A stretch of DNA of 64,000 nucleotides from Priestia aryabhattai (GCF_023715685.1 NZ_JAMBOQ010000001.1:1178001-1242000); one strand, 5' to 3'; positions 36,952-46,975 are shown, counted from the stretch's first letter. Numbers and translations are program-made. Notes: generated from the letters alone by a model not told the origin.

Positions 36952-38353
36952 ATTTAGCTAATTCGTAAATAGCCTGTGCATAGATAGCTGTTGCACGAAG
37001 CAAATCTTCAATTACCATGTACTCGTCTTTTTCGTGCGCTACTTCTTCACGGCCTGGGAAAAGAGGTCCAAATGCCACACCGGCTTCTAATGCTCTTGCA
37101 TATGTTCCTCCTCCGATTGAAATAAGTGTAGGTTCTTCATTTGTTTGTTCTTGATAAACCTTTTGAAGCGTTTGAATAAGCTCATGTTTTTGATCGACAT
37201 GATGTGGTTTAGAATCTGTAAAATGTTTGATGGTCATTCGATAAGATTCACTTTTTTCTTTAATTGTATCAATAATGTTGTCAATATGAGCTGATACAGG
37301 ATAGCGAATATTTAAACCAAAGTGCCCCGCTTCTTCTTGATTATAAGACATGATTCCCACATTTATCGTTAAATCACCAGTGACCTCATCTTTGCGATTT
37401 AAGCCCATTTTTTCTCCTAGTGAATCTTGGACTAAATACGCATTTGCATAACCTACAAACTGATTAGCTTGTTCATCAAGTTCTAATGTGTGTAAAAAGC
37501 GAAGAAGTGTAAGCCCAGCATTTTTCCCTTTATCAGGCACGCTGCCATGTGCTGAAACGCCTTCTAGAGTAAGTGTGTACACACCGCTCTTTTCTGTTAT
37601 TGAACCTTTTAAGGACTGACCCTTTAAAAATTGATCATACTTATTTTTAATATCCGTTTCACTATGGAATTCAAGAACAGCTGTTGCAAGATCAGGAACC
37701 ATATTATAGCGTCGCCCAGACACAAATGATGTGAGCTGGACGCTTCCCTTTGTTCCTTCAATTGGCTGCTGGCGAATTTCTACATCTGTAATGCCTTTTT
37801 CAGCATAGATGATGGGAAAATCAGCATCGGGCGCAAATCCCATAGTTGGCATCTCTTCATGATTGAAGTAGTGGTCCACACATCTCCAGTCACTTTCTTC
37901 ATCCGTTCCAATAATCATTCGAACCCGTTTAGATAGAGGAAGCCCTAAATCTTTCACAATTTTCATCGCATAATAAGCAGCCATCGTCGGGCCTTTGTCA
38001 TCGATTGCTCCTCTAGCAAAAATTTTCCCGTCTTTTATTTCACCGCCGTATGGATCAACCGACCACCCGTCTCCTTCAGGAACGACGTCTACGTGACAAA
38101 GAATGCCAAGAAGGTCTTTCCCTTCTCCTGCTTCAATATGACCTGCATATCCGTCTACGTTTTTGACGGAAAATCCGTCATTTTTTCCTTTATTTAAAAG
38201 GAAGTGAAGCGCTTGAGCAATTCCAGGTCCAAATGGCTCTTCTTGTTTTTCTGTGCTTGTCAAAACACTTTTAATTTGTAGAAAGCGCTGCGTCTCAGCT
38301 AGAATTTCAGCTTCTCTTTTTTGAACTTCCTCTTTCCAATTAATTGCCGTCAT
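36950..38353 (-). CDS. pepV: Dipeptidase PepV (YtjP), M20 family
   Basis: 467 residues, cytosolic zinc dipeptidase. Ligand motifs are ILCHVDVVPEGDGW (histidine ligand and catalytic aspartate), GAIDDKGPTMAAYYAM (bridging aspartate), GTDEESDWRC (catalytic glutamate pair) and IGGGTYARAL near the C-terminus. The lid insertion of PepV spans about residues 190-370. It releases amino acids from a broad range of dipeptides. ATG at 38353 behind GGAGAC. In B. subtilis ytjP lies beside ytkP as here. Confidence 0.93.
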   Translation of the reverse strand: MTAINWKEEVQKREAEILAETQRFLQIKSVLTSTEKQEEPFGPGIAQALHFLLNKGKNDGFSVKNVDGYAGHIEAGEGKDLLGILCHVDVVPEGDGWSVDPYGGEIKDGKIFARGAIDDKGPTMAAYYAMKIVKDLGLPLSKRVRMIIGTDEESDWRCVDHYFNHEEMPTMGFAPDADFPIIYAEKGITDVEIRQQPIEGTKGSVQLTSFVSGRRYNMVPDLATAVLEFHSETDIKNKYDQFLKGQSLKGSITEKSGVYTLTLEGVSAHGSVPDKGKNAGLTLLRFLHTLELDEQANQFVGYANAYLVQDSLGEKMGLNRKDEVTGDLTINVGIMSYNQEEAGHFGLNIRYPVSAHIDNIIDTIKEKSESYRMTIKHFTDSKPHHVDQKHELIQTLQKVYQEQTNEEPTLISIGGGTYARALEAGVAFGPLFPGREEVAHEKDEYMVIEDLLRATAIYAQAIYELAK

Positions 38354-38761
38354 CTGTTTGTCTCCTTTGCCTGCTTTTACAGATTGTATCTATCATTACT
38401 ATTGGTAAATTCAACTTTATCATACCTTTATATAGAAAGAAATAATTGTCTCTTTCCTTTCATATCAAAGGTTTACAGAGTCAAAATTCCGGGAAATAAT
38501 TTGTAGGCACAATCGATAAAAACGGATTCTATTTGTTTATTGTTTACATATACTATAAAAAATGTGCAAATAGAGGAAGGAGATGTTACGAAAGGATTAC
38601 ATATTTATATCATTTTTTGTAAATATTGTGTTAATTTGCGTTTTCTCTTTTATTTTTCTGTCGATTTTGTGTACAATAAGTATAAGGACTGAAATAGTGC
38701 TTGACATCTCAGAGTTATAAAGAAGTTGTGCCTTACGAAAAACGAATAAGGAAGTGGTTTT
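38354..38761. other. 408-base region between pepV and ytzE
   Basis: Very AT-rich. The only coding candidate is the small plus-strand frame at 38583-38720. Upstream, TATAAA (38553-38558) preceded by TTTACA- and TTGTTT-like hexamers gives no clean promoter spacing. Confidence 0.5.
38583..38720 (+). CDS. Candidate 45-residue single-span membrane peptide
   Basis: ATG at 38583 follows GAGGAAGGAG and opens a 45-codon frame. The peptide is a basic start (MLRKDY), one long hydrophobic helix (IFISFFVNIVLICVFSFIF) and a polar tail ending in VLDISEL. It ends 41 bases before ytzE on the same strand, so the two could be cotranscribed. In such T-rich DNA a hydrophobic frame can arise by chance; the ribosome-binding site is the main support. 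Confidence 0.32.
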   Translation: MLRKDYIFISFFVNIVLICVFSFIFLSILCTISIRTEIVLDISEL

Positions 38762-38983
38762 TTGAAACCTTCAACTAATCGAATGCTAACTCGTATCAAA
38801 TCGGTCTATATGTTCATTTGTAAAAATGGAACAGTTACAACGCAAGAGCTCGTAGACGAATTTGGTATTACACCAAGAACCATTCAGCGTGACTTGAATG
38901 TGTTAGCATATAATGATTTAGTTCGCAGCCCAAGTCGCGGTACATGGACGACTACGCAAAAGAAGGTCAAGATGTCATCCTAG
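38762..38983 (+). CDS. ytzE: DeoR-type helix-turn-helix regulator YtzE
   Basis: 73 residues, consisting only of a winged-helix DNA-binding domain of the DeoR family (RIKSVYMFICKNGTVTTQEL, then FGITPRTIQRDLNVLAYNDL and VRSPSRGTWT). There is no sugar-phosphate-sensing domain, as in B. subtilis YtzE. Start is TTG at 38762 behind AAGGAAGTGG. Target genes are unknown; the adjacent pseudouridine synthase and pepV are on the other strand. Confidence 0.87.
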   Translation: MKPSTNRMLTRIKSVYMFICKNGTVTTQELVDEFGITPRTIQRDLNVLAYNDLVRSPSRGTWTTTQKKVKMSS

Positions 38984-39055
38984 TAAGTTTATTTCAAGGG
39001 TAGTAAGTGATTTATATATAGAGATAAAATTCTACGCAGTAGAAAGTCAAGACTT
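38951..39055 (+). repeat. Imperfect direct repeat spanning the ytzE 3' end
   Basis: CTACGCAAAAGAAGGTCAAG near 38951 and CTACGCAGTAGAAAGTCAAG near 39031 are about 80 bases apart. The first is inside the end of ytzE, the second is non-coding, which suggests a partial local duplication. Confidence 0.45.
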
Positions 39056-39156
39056 GGACGAGTGCATAGTCCCCCGCTCCATTTGTACGTCAAGCAGAGT
39101 TGGTACTCGTTTAAGTGCTTTAACGTGAAATGTTTCACTTGTCTAATAAAGTGGAC

Positions 39157-39192
39157 AAAAAAAGGAACCATTTTAGACTTAGGTTCCTTTTT
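39157..39192 (-). terminator. ytzG terminator
   Basis: AAAAAAAGGAACC pairs with GGTTCCTTTTT around a 12-base loop. It follows ytzG on the minus strand. Confidence 0.78.
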
Positions 39193-39205
39193 CTTTCGCC
39201 TCTTC

Positions 39206-39922
39206 TTAAGCATTTGATTTTTGCAATAAAGCTAGTTCTTCTTCCGTTAACTCCCTGTACTCTCCTAAATCTAACGACTCGTCTAATAGCAAAGCTCCCA
39301 TAGATAAACGTTTTAAATACGTTACTTTTTTTCCTCTTGCTTCAAACATACGCTTCACTTGATGAAATTTCCCTTCAACGATCGTTAATTCAATTTCTGA
39401 TTCCACACCACTTGTTAGTATCTTTAATTCTGCTGATTTTGTTACGTATCCATCATCAAGAGTGACGCCTTGTCTAAATGCTTCAGCATCTTCTTCAGTC
39501 ACCGGTGCATTAATTTTTGCAAAATACGTTTTAGGAACGTGCTTTTTAGGAGATAGCAGCTGATGCGCAAGCTGACCGTCATTCGTCAGCAGCAAGAGCC
39601 CTTCTGTATCTTTGTCTAAACGCCCTACCGGAAATGGGTCATACACAGCATCGTCAATTTCCAGTAAGTCCAAAACTGTTTCATGAAGAGAATCTTCCGT
39701 CGCTGATATGACCCCTTGTGGCTTATGAAGCATAAAGTAAACAAATTCTCGATAAGAAACGGCTTCGCCATGCACAGTTATTTCTTGTTCATCTGGATTA
39801 ACGTGTACTTTAGCATCTTTAACTGCTGTACCATCTACCTTAACAGCTCCAGTCTTTAAAAGACCTTTAACTTCTTTTCGGCTTCCGTACCCAATGGTAG
39901 AAAGCAATTTATCCAAACGCAT
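39206..39922 (-). CDS. ytzG: RsuA/RluB-family pseudouridine synthase (YtzG)
   Basis: 238 residues: an N-terminal S4-like RNA-binding domain (MRLDKLLSTIGYGSRKEVKG) and the catalytic domain with MLHKPQGVIS, the catalytic aspartate in PVGRLDKDTEGLLLLTNDG, and EGKFHQVKRMFEA. RsuA-type members modify U516 of 16S rRNA; YtzG is the presumed equivalent. ATG at 39922 is behind GGAGGA. It is the second of two convergent genes with ytzE. Confidence 0.92.
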   Translation of the reverse strand: MRLDKLLSTIGYGSRKEVKGLLKTGAVKVDGTAVKDAKVHVNPDEQEITVHGEAVSYREFVYFMLHKPQGVISATEDSLHETVLDLLEIDDAVYDPFPVGRLDKDTEGLLLLTNDGQLAHQLLSPKKHVPKTYFAKINAPVTEEDAEAFRQGVTLDDGYVTKSAELKILTSGVESEIELTIVEGKFHQVKRMFEARGKKVTYLKRLSMGALLLDESLDLGEYRELTEEELALLQKSNA

Positions 39923-39973
39923 GTAATATCCTCCTCTTTTTTGAAAAGAAGATGACTCTAATGAGTCATCTTC

Positions 39974-41617
39974 TTATGCACTGCGCTGTTTATTTCGGCG
40001 CAGTATCTTTCGTTCAATTGCACCTGTTACCCTCGCTCCCATTACTTTTTCAAGCAGGCTTGAACGATAGGTAATAATAAAGTAAATAAGGCCGCCTACT
40101 GCTGCTCCTACAATCGTAATAACAGTGGCAGAGAATCGTCCTGGCGTTGTAAACAGACCAATCACTGCTGCGACAATTTTTACACTGATTCCCATAATCG
40201 CAACAAAAATGAGAATGAGCACAGAGCGTTTTATAAACTCACTGTAGTTATATTTTGCGTGTTTTTGGATAAGCGCAAACATATAAACAAGAGATACGAT
40301 ATAGCCTAGTGCTGTCGCTAAAACTGAACCAATCTCGTGGAACATAAGAATAAATGGAACGTTCACGACAATTTTTACAATCAACCCAAATAATAGACTT
40401 AAAACAGCATATTTTTGTTTGTTGATTCCTTGTAAAATAGCTCCATTAACCGTAAAGAATGAAAACAATAAAGCTACCGGTGCATAATAAAGCAAGACAT
40501 TCCCACCCGCATCCGATGCATCTGTTCCAAAGAAAAACGTATATGCTGGGCCAGCTAAAGCCATTAATCCTACAGATGCTGGCAGCACAAGAAACATAAT
40601 GGTTTGATATGTTTGATCAATTTGCTTTTGAAGTACGTTATAATCTTTATTCACAAATGAACGTGTAATCGTTGGTACAAGAGTCAAACCAAACGCAGTA
40701 GCTAATGAAACGGGAATCATCACAAGCTTTGGAACATAAGACTGAACAATTCCGTTCATTGACTCCGCTATTTCTTTTTGTCCAGCCGCTACCATCGCAC
40801 GATTAAATGTGAATTGATCCACATACTGATAAAGCGGAATAGCTAAGCTGACAAATACATATGGCAATGAATACGTAAGCAGTTCTTTAAAAATAGATAC
40901 GGTAGAAATACGCGTAGGCGTTACCGTCTGCTCGTTCACCATTTTATCGAGATGAGGCTTTCGTTTTTTCCAGTACCAAATTAATACGGCCAGTCCAGCA
41001 AGAGCTCCTACAAAAGCCCCCATCGTAGCAAATCCAACGGCTAATGCAAGACTCCCATGTACAACTTTGATGACGATGTAGGTGGATGCCAATAAAAAGA
41101 CAACCCGCACAAGCTGTTCAACTACTTGTGAAACAGCTGTCGGTCCCATAGACTGGTGCCCCTGGAAAAATCCTCGCATTAAACTCATCATCGGTACTAC
41201 AATTAACGCAATACTAACCATTCGCATAACCATTACTACATCTTCTAAGGAGTTATTTAAATCAGAACCTCCCAGTGTAATTCTAGACATAACAGGAGCT
41301 AACGAATATAAAAGTAAAAATGCAAGAATTCCTGTGACAAGCATTAATTTCATGCCGGCCCGGTACATTCTTCTACTCGTATAATAATCACCGAGTGCAT
41401 TATATTTTGACACAAATTTCGATACGGCCATTGGCATACCGGCTGTAGCAATACTTAAATAAATAGCATATTGGTTATATCCGTAACCAAACAGTGCTCC
41501 CCCTACGGTTCCAACAAGGATCGCAAATGGAAATAAATAAATCATTCCCAAGATTCGGGATACATAGGTGCCAAGCGTTAGCACAAAGGTCCCTCTTAAC
41601 AATTTTGAATCAGACAT
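39974..41617 (-). CDS. murJ: Lipid II flippase MurJ (YtgP), MATE/MOP superfamily
   Basis: 547-residue integral membrane protein with about 14 helices, beginning LLRGTFVLTLGTYVSRILGM and containing AISTAGMPMAVSKFVSKY-type conserved loops and SLMRGFFQGHQSMGPTAVSQ, typical of the polysaccharide-transport/MurJ group. It moves lipid-linked peptidoglycan precursor across the membrane and is functionally redundant with Amj in B. subtilis. The C-terminal tail is basic (ERKILRRNKQRSA). Transcribed towards ytzG with a 51-base gap; possibly one operon. Confidence 0.9.
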   Translation of the reverse strand: MSDSKLLRGTFVLTLGTYVSRILGMIYLFPFAILVGTVGGALFGYGYNQYAIYLSIATAGMPMAVSKFVSKYNALGDYYTSRRMYRAGMKLMLVTGILAFLLLYSLAPVMSRITLGGSDLNNSLEDVVMVMRMVSIALIVVPMMSLMRGFFQGHQSMGPTAVSQVVEQLVRVVFLLASTYIVIKVVHGSLALAVGFATMGAFVGALAGLAVLIWYWKKRKPHLDKMVNEQTVTPTRISTVSIFKELLTYSLPYVFVSLAIPLYQYVDQFTFNRAMVAAGQKEIAESMNGIVQSYVPKLVMIPVSLATAFGLTLVPTITRSFVNKDYNVLQKQIDQTYQTIMFLVLPASVGLMALAGPAYTFFFGTDASDAGGNVLLYYAPVALLFSFFTVNGAILQGINKQKYAVLSLLFGLIVKIVVNVPFILMFHEIGSVLATALGYIVSLVYMFALIQKHAKYNYSEFIKRSVLILIFVAIMGISVKIVAAVIGLFTTPGRFSATVITIVGAAVGGLIYFIITYRSSLLEKVMGARVTGAIERKILRRNKQRSA

Positions 41618-41828
41618 ACGTTTGCCTCCGATACTTAATGTTACATACTGATAATAATGATAGAATTGAAAAGAAGCAAGTGACAGTATACACTAAGAAA
41701 GGTCTTATACTCACTCGCACTCGTCAACAAACTAAAAAAACAAAGACTATAGCCCATTTTATCCAATGTTGAGAGATTTGTCAGTGAACAAACTAAAATT
41801 TTTTAAGAATAGACAGGTTGGTGAAAGT

Positions 41829-43100
41829 ATGATATATGATGTAGTCGTAATCGGAGGAGGACCTTCTGGTTTGATGGCATCGATTGCAGCTGGTGAGTCA
41901 GGTGCAAACGTATTATTAATTGATAAAGGCAATAAACTTGGACGAAAGCTTGCCATTTCTGGAGGCGGACGCTGTAATGTGACAAACCGCCTTCCAATTG
42001 ATGAACTTATTAAACACATTCCAGGAAACGGACGCTTTTTATACAGTGCGTTTTCTGTTTTTAATAACGAAGATATCATCTCCTATTTTGAAGGCCTTGG
42101 AATTAAATTAAAAGAAGAAGATCACGGGCGTATGTTTCCGGTCAGCAATAAAGCTCAATCTGTTGTTGATGCATTAATTAGCGAACTTCACCGTCTTCGT
42201 GTGACAATTCGCACAAACACAGCCGTTAAACGCGTAACCTATGAGAACAACACCGTGAAAGAAGTTGTGCTTCAAAATGGGGAAACAATCCAAACTAAAA
42301 GCGTTGTGATTGCAGTAGGTGGAAAATCAGTGCCTCATACAGGTTCGACAGGAGACGGTTATCAATGGGCAAAAGATGCGGGGCATAAAATTACTGAACT
42401 TTACCCAACAGAAGTTCCTATTACATCTAGCGAACCGTTTATTAAAACCAAAACGCTTCAAGGTCTATCGCTTCGTAATGTAGGATTAAGCGTGCTTAAT
42501 AAAAAAGGAAAACCTGTCATTACTCATCAGATGGATATGATTTTCACTCACTTTGGCATTTCTGGTCCCGCCGCTCTTCGCTGCAGCCAATATGTCGTTA
42601 AAGAGTTAAAGAAACAAAAAAGCAACACTGTTCAAATGTCTCTTGATTTATTTCCTAGCCAAAATGAAGAAGAGATTTTTCAAAAATTAGCCAAAATGAC
42701 AAAAGAAGAGCCGAAAAAAGCGATTAAAAATGTTTTAAAAGGTTTTGTATCTGAACGCTATCTATTATTTTTACTCGAGCAAGCAGACATTGATAGCCAA
42801 GCGCTAGCGGGACAGCTTCAGCATGAAAAACTGAGAGAATTTTCGAGACTGTGCAAACGATTTGAATTTGCTGTAAACGGCACACTTTCTTTAGAGAAAG
42901 CATTCGTCACAGGAGGCGGCGTATCAGTTAAAGAAATTCACCCAAAAGAAATGTCTTCGAAATTTATGCAAGGCCTTTACTTCTGCGGGGAAATTCTTGA
43001 TATCCATGGATACACTGGAGGATACAATATCACTTCTGCTCTTGTAACAGGCCGTTTGGCTGGCAGTAATGCAGGAGAATTTGCAACAAGCCTAGCATAA
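41829..43100 (+). CDS. ytfP: HI0933-family flavoprotein YtfP
   Basis: 423-residue FAD-dependent oxidoreductase-like protein. The dinucleotide loop is [18 protein letters not shown], followed by [20 protein letters not shown] (family signature), [19 protein letters not shown] and the C-terminal [10 protein letters not shown] and [18 protein letters not shown] at 41829 is preceded by GGTTGGTG; the upstream open frame to 41766 has no ribosome-binding site. Function unknown in Bacillus; annotated as NAD(FAD)-utilising dehydrogenase. Divergent from murJ, convergent with cse60. Confidence 0.9.
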   Translation: MIYDVVVIGGGPSGLMASIAAGESGANVLLIDKGNKLGRKLAISGGGRCNVTNRLPIDELIKHIPGNGRFLYSAFSVFNNEDIISYFEGLGIKLKEEDHGRMFPVSNKAQSVVDALISELHRLRVTIRTNTAVKRVTYENNTVKEVVLQNGETIQTKSVVIAVGGKSVPHTGSTGDGYQWAKDAGHKITELYPTEVPITSSEPFIKTKTLQGLSLRNVGLSVLNKKGKPVITHQMDMIFTHFGISGPAALRCSQYVVKELKKQKSNTVQMSLDLFPSQNEEEIFQKLAKMTKEEPKKAIKNVLKGFVSERYLLFLLEQADIDSQALAGQLQHEKLREFSRLCKRFEFAVNGTLSLEKAFVTGGGVSVKEIHPKEMSSKFMQGLYFCGEILDIHGYTGGYNITSALVTGRLAGSNAGEFATSLA

Positions 43101-43112
43101 TATGCTAGGCTT
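43088..43112. terminator. Terminator shared by ytfP and cse60
   Basis: A perfect palindrome AAGCCTAGCATA/TATGCTAGGCTT overlaps the last codons and stop of ytfP and the end of cse60. Confidence 0.7.
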
Positions 43113-43284
43113 TATACATAACCATGGCTGAAAAACAGTACACCTGCTCATCACGATCGACATCCACTGTCACCTGGTACTTAATATCAACGACGTCTTC
43201 ATCCTCTAATTTCCGTAAAAATCGATTCACCGCAAATTCTAAATCTTTTTCATGCTCTTTATCAAACATTTTTACTTGTATCAC
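43105..43284 (-). CDS. cse60: Sporulation protein Cse60 (YteV)
   Basis: A 59-residue acidic protein (IQVKMFDKEHEKDLEFAVNR, DIKYQVTV, EQVYCFSAMVMY) of the Cse60 family. In B. subtilis cse60 is expressed in the mother cell under sigma-E; its role is unknown. The start chosen is GTG at 43284 behind AAGGTGG; an in-frame GTG at 43296 overlaps that site. I could not identify a convincing sigma-E promoter. Confidence 0.8.
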   Translation of the reverse strand: MIQVKMFDKEHEKDLEFAVNRFLRKLEDEDVVDIKYQVTVDVDRDEQVYCFSAMVMYKA

Positions 43285-43468
43285 AGCTTCTACCACCTTG
43301 TCCTATCAAATTTGTTTCAATCAGAATGGACTGCTTCTCTCGATGATGGCTTTCGTACTGATTTTCAATTTCTTCTTACCTCTATTTTTATGAAGACTTT
43401 TATAGATTTAGTCATCATTTGTTTTCCTACTATCATTTTAGTCGGATGGTAGAAGTTTAATTCAAAAA

Positions 43469-43500
43469 GAAAAAAGCGCCTGTCAAAGGCGCTTTTTTCT
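43469..43500 (-). terminator. ytwF terminator
   Basis: AGAAAAAAGCGCCT pairs with AGGCGCTTTTTTCT around TGTCA. It follows the rhodanese gene on the minus strand. Confidence 0.85.
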
Positions 43501-43811
43501 TATTTATTAACCGTTTTTCCTTCCCACTCTAACATACCGCCAACCATATTTGTTACTTTATATCCTTGTTCTTGAAGGTAGTAACATACGTTTTCACTGC
43601 GGCGGCCAGAACGGCAAATGAAAATATATTCTTTGTCTTTATCGAAATAATCCACATTAGTTGGAATATCATTCATGCGAATGTGTTTAGCAGTTGGAAT
43701 CATTCCTTCTGCTACTTCCTCATCTTCGCGCACATCGACTAAATGAAGTTCTTCTCCATTTTCAACGCGTTTTTGAAGCTCTTCAGGCGTAATTACTTTT
43801 ACTTCTTCCAT
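43500..43811 (-). CDS. ytwF: Rhodanese-like sulfurtransferase YtwF
   Basis: A single rhodanese domain of 103 residues. The active-site loop is FICRSGRRSENVCYYL with the catalytic cysteine; N-terminal HLVDVREDEEVAEGMI and C-terminal VGGMLEWEG complete the fold. It probably carries persulfide sulfur in the cytosol. The start at 43811 is spaced 9 bases from GAGAGGG; the ATG at 43820 is almost on top of it. In B. subtilis it also neighbours leuS. Confidence 0.88.
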   Translation of the reverse strand: MEEVKVITPEELQKRVENGEELHLVDVREDEEVAEGMIPTAKHIRMNDIPTNVDYFDKDKEYIFICRSGRRSENVCYYLQEQGYKVTNMVGGMLEWEGKTVNK

Positions 43812-43891
43812 CTTCGTCATCCCTCTCTATTCTTTCATTCAGCTTGCTATCGCTATTGTAGCAAATTCAAATACCTTTATGCCACTAAATA

Positions 43892-44050
43892 AGAAAAGCT
43901 TAAGCAGCTACCTGCCTAAGCTTTTCCAATCAGTAGTGATGCAACTTTAAAGGTTGGACTAAGCGCCTGATGTCAACCCCGAAAGGAAGACGCATTCGCT
44001 TAGGTCTAGAACAGGACCCCTGACTGCTTTTTAGTCAGGGGTCCTGTTCT
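43892..44050. ncRNA. Unassigned structured element between leuS and ytwF
   Basis: Three adjacent foldable units. GAAAAGCTTAaGCAG/CTGCcTAAGCTTTTC forms the first (about 43892-43926). TAAGCG/CGCTTA closes an arm (43960-43965 with 43997-44002) that holds GTC/GAC pairs and a CC-GAAA-GG tetraloop. A perfect 18-bp hairpin follows (44008-44025 with 44033-44050). None of the three is followed by a T run. The last lies just after leuS on the minus strand and may end its transcript. The middle unit matches no RNA class I know. Confidence 0.45.
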
Positions 44051-44061
44051 ACATCAATAGA

Positions 44062-46476
44062 TTAATTAGCTACGATGTTTACTAATTTACCAGGCACAGC
44101 AATCACTTTGCGCACTGTCTTACCTTCAATGAACTCTTGAACGTCTTCATTAGCCATTGCAATATCTTGAAGTTCTTCGCGAGATGCCTCAGCAGGTACG
44201 TTTACTTTTGCACGTACTTTACCGTTAATTTGAACGACAATTTCCACTTCATCATCTACAAGTTTTGCTTCGTCAAACGCAGGCCAAGCCTCATATGAAA
44301 TTGTATCTTCGTGACCTAGTTTGCTCCATAATTCCTCAGTCGTATGAGGACAAATTGGTGCTAATAGCTTCACAAATCCTTCTACGTATTGCTTTGGCAG
44401 CACATCAACTTTGTATGCGTCGTTGATGAATACCATTAGTTGAGAGATACCTGTATTAAAACGGAGACCTTCGTAATCTTCCGTTACTTTTTTCACCGTT
44501 TGGTGATACACGCGTTCAAGTGTAGTGTCATTGCTTTCTTGAACCTTGCTGCTTAATTCACCATTATCTTCAATAAGTAAACGCCATACGCGATCTAAGA
44601 AACGGCGTGCACCATCAAGCCCTTTTGTTGACCAAGCGATTGATGCATCTAAAGGTCCCATAAACATTTCGTAAAGGCGAAGCGTATCTGCACCGTGGCT
44701 TTCTACGATTTCGTCTGGGTTTACAACGTTACCTTTTGACTTACTCATTTTTTCGTTGTTTTCTCCAAGAATCATACCTTGGTTAAACAGTTTTTGGAAT
44801 GGCTCTTTTGTTGGAACTACGCCGATATCATATAAAAACTTATGCCAGAAACGAGCATATAATAAGTGAAGAACAGCGTGTTCAGCTCCACCGATATAAA
44901 TATCAACCGGCAACCATTCTTTTAATTTTTCTGCATCCGCTAACGCTTCACTGTTTGTTGGATCAATGTAACGTAAGTAATACCAGCAGCTACCTGCCCA
45001 TTGAGGCATTGTATTTGTTTCGCGGCGCCCTTTTTTGCCCGTTTCCAGATCTACAACGTTCACCCAGTCATCAATGTTTGCTAACGGAGATTCACCTGTG
45101 CCTGACGGTTTGATTTCAGTCGTTTTTGGTAACACAAGCGGAAGCTGATCTTCAGGAACTGCAGTTGTTGTGCCATCTTCCCAGTGAATAACAGGAATTG
45201 GTTCACCCCAGTAGCGCTGACGGCTGAATAACCAGTCACGCAGACGGTATGTTACTTGTTTTTCACCTTTTTCATTTGCTTGAAGCCACTGAATCATATT
45301 TGAAATTGCTTCTTCTTTATCTAGACCATTTAAGAAGTCTGAATTAACGTGCTCGCCGTCGCCTGTATAAGCTTCTTTTGAAACGTCTCCGCCCGCTACC
45401 ACTTCTTTAATCGGCAGTTCAAATTTAACAGCAAACTCATAATCGCGCTCATCATGAGCAGGAACAGCCATAATTGCACCTGTGCCATAGCTCATTAGAA
45501 CATAGTCAGCAATCCAAATTGGCATTCTCTCGCCGTTTACAGGGTTAATTGCATAAGCACCGGTGAATACACCTGTTTTGTCTTTAGCTAAGTCTGTACG
45601 TTCTAAATCGCTTTTGCTTTTAATTTGATCTAAATAAGCTTCTACTGCTTCTTTTTGTTCGGCTGTTGTAATTTTTTCCACAAACGGATGTTCAGGTGCT
45701 AAAACGGCATACGTTGCCCCAAATAGCGTATCAGGACGCGTTGTGAACACAGTAAATGTGTCGTCATATCCATCGATTGTGAAGTGAACGTGAGCTCCTT
45801 CAGAGCGGCCAATCCAGTTGCGCTGCATTTCTTTAATACTTTCTGGCCAATCAAGATCATCTAAATCTTCTAGTAAACGATCTGCATAAGCTGTGATTTT
45901 AAGCATCCACTGCTTCATTGGACGACGCTCAACCGGATGTCCTCCACGCTCACTTTTGCCGTCAATAACTTCTTCGTTTGCAAGTACTGTTCCTAGAGCA
46001 GGACACCAGTTAACAGCTACTTCATCCACATAAGCTAAGCCCTTTTTATATAGCTGTAAGAAAATCCACTGCGTCCATTTGTAGTAGTTGGGGTCAGTTG
46101 TATTAATTTCACGCTCCCAATCGTAAGAGAAACCTAACGATTTGATTTGACGACGGAAATTATTAATGTTAAGTTCAGTGAATTCAGCCGGATCGTTTCC
46201 TGTATCTAATGCATACTGTTCAGCAGGTAGTCCGAATGCATCCCATCCCATCGGATGAAGTACATTGTATCCTTGCATACGCTTCATACGAGATAAAATA
46301 TCCGTTGCTGTATAACCTTCTGGATGCCCAACGTGTAAACCTGCTCCAGATGGATAAGGGAACATATCTAATGCGTAAAATTTACGCTTTCCTTCATCTT
46401 CTGTTGTTCTAAATGTTTTATTTTCTTCCCAAATTTTTTGCCATTTTTGTTCGATCTTTTCATGATTAAAAGCCAT
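44062..46476 (-). CDS. leuS: Leucyl-tRNA synthetase
   Basis: 804-residue class I synthetase. Motifs: HVGH (HIGH equivalent) in [20 protein letters not shown] near residue 40, editing domain with [20 protein letters not shown], and [12 protein letters not shown] near residue 575. The bacterial C-terminal anticodon-binding region ends in [17 protein letters not shown]. The start at 46476 ([12 protein letters not shown]) is behind GGAGG; the frame stays open 36 codons upstream within the T-box leader. Controlled by a T-box. Confidence 0.97.
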   Translation of the reverse strand: MAFNHEKIEQKWQKIWEENKTFRTTEDEGKRKFYALDMFPYPSGAGLHVGHPEGYTATDILSRMKRMQGYNVLHPMGWDAFGLPAEQYALDTGNDPAEFTELNINNFRRQIKSLGFSYDWEREINTTDPNYYKWTQWIFLQLYKKGLAYVDEVAVNWCPALGTVLANEEVIDGKSERGGHPVERRPMKQWMLKITAYADRLLEDLDDLDWPESIKEMQRNWIGRSEGAHVHFTIDGYDDTFTVFTTRPDTLFGATYAVLAPEHPFVEKITTAEQKEAVEAYLDQIKSKSDLERTDLAKDKTGVFTGAYAINPVNGERMPIWIADYVLMSYGTGAIMAVPAHDERDYEFAVKFELPIKEVVAGGDVSKEAYTGDGEHVNSDFLNGLDKEEAISNMIQWLQANEKGEKQVTYRLRDWLFSRQRYWGEPIPVIHWEDGTTTAVPEDQLPLVLPKTTEIKPSGTGESPLANIDDWVNVVDLETGKKGRRETNTMPQWAGSCWYYLRYIDPTNSEALADAEKLKEWLPVDIYIGGAEHAVLHLLYARFWHKFLYDIGVVPTKEPFQKLFNQGMILGENNEKMSKSKGNVVNPDEIVESHGADTLRLYEMFMGPLDASIAWSTKGLDGARRFLDRVWRLLIEDNGELSSKVQESNDTTLERVYHQTVKKVTEDYEGLRFNTGISQLMVFINDAYKVDVLPKQYVEGFVKLLAPICPHTTEELWSKLGHEDTISYEAWPAFDEAKLVDDEVEIVVQINGKVRAKVNVPAEASREELQDIAMANEDVQEFIEGKTVRKVIAVPGKLVNIVAN

Positions 46477-46518
46477 ACATAATCCTCCTTGTACGCTCCA
46501 GCTGTATTTAATTAAACT

Positions 46519-46765
46519 AAAAAACCCCTCATCCCTCAAACAAAGGGACGAGAGGTTGAATAAACTTCCCGCGGTACCACCCAAATTAGCACAATTATGT
46601 ACTCACTCATTTTCCTTAACGCGGATAGACGGCAAATGTTACTTTACTTCACATTTACAACTCCAAGGTGAGTTCATGAACGCTCGTTTGCTGACTCGCA
46701 CCACCCGTCAGCTCTCTTAGCTCGCTTCGTTCACTACTATTCCTTATCATAGTTTTTACATCATA
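46519..46765 (-). promoter_or_regulatory. Leucine T-box leader of leuS
   Basis: The minus strand has GGGTGGTACCGCGGG (46568-46582) followed by a terminator stem (AGGGACGAGAGG/CCCCTCATCCCT region, 46519-46556) and a T run. In the Stem I region GAACTCACC carries a CTC leucine specifier at 46670-46672. The upstream boundary is approximate. Confidence 0.9.
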
Positions 46766-46920
46766 CTACCTTGTATTGTAAATAATATGTTCGCAAACTG
46801 CAAGTTGTTCAATGGATTTTGTAAAAGTTTCTACACTGCAGCACTGCTTTGTTGCTAAATCCTCTCTTTCATTCTTATATATGAACAACTTCTCCCAAAA
46901 ACATACATGCAAGGCCAAAC

Positions 46921-46955
46921 AAAAAAGCGAGCGTACTGGGGTACGCTCGCCTTTT
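46921..46955 (-). terminator. GntP-permease terminator
   Basis: AGCGAGCGTAC, a TGGG loop and GTACGCTCGC form a GC-rich stem flanked by A and T runs. Confidence 0.85.
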
Positions 46956-46975
46956 ACTTTCTTTAGCTATTATTA

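Noticed and set aside
41618..41828. Extended N-terminus of ytfP.
   Set aside because: The in-frame extension from 41766 lacks a ribosome-binding site and the flavin-binding strand begins right after the ATG at 41829.
43957..44006. Possible hammerhead ribozyme: CTGATG and GAAA occur in order between complementary arms.
   Set aside because: The core A after CTGATG is missing, GAAA sits in a tetraloop rather than at a helix junction, and there is no third stem.
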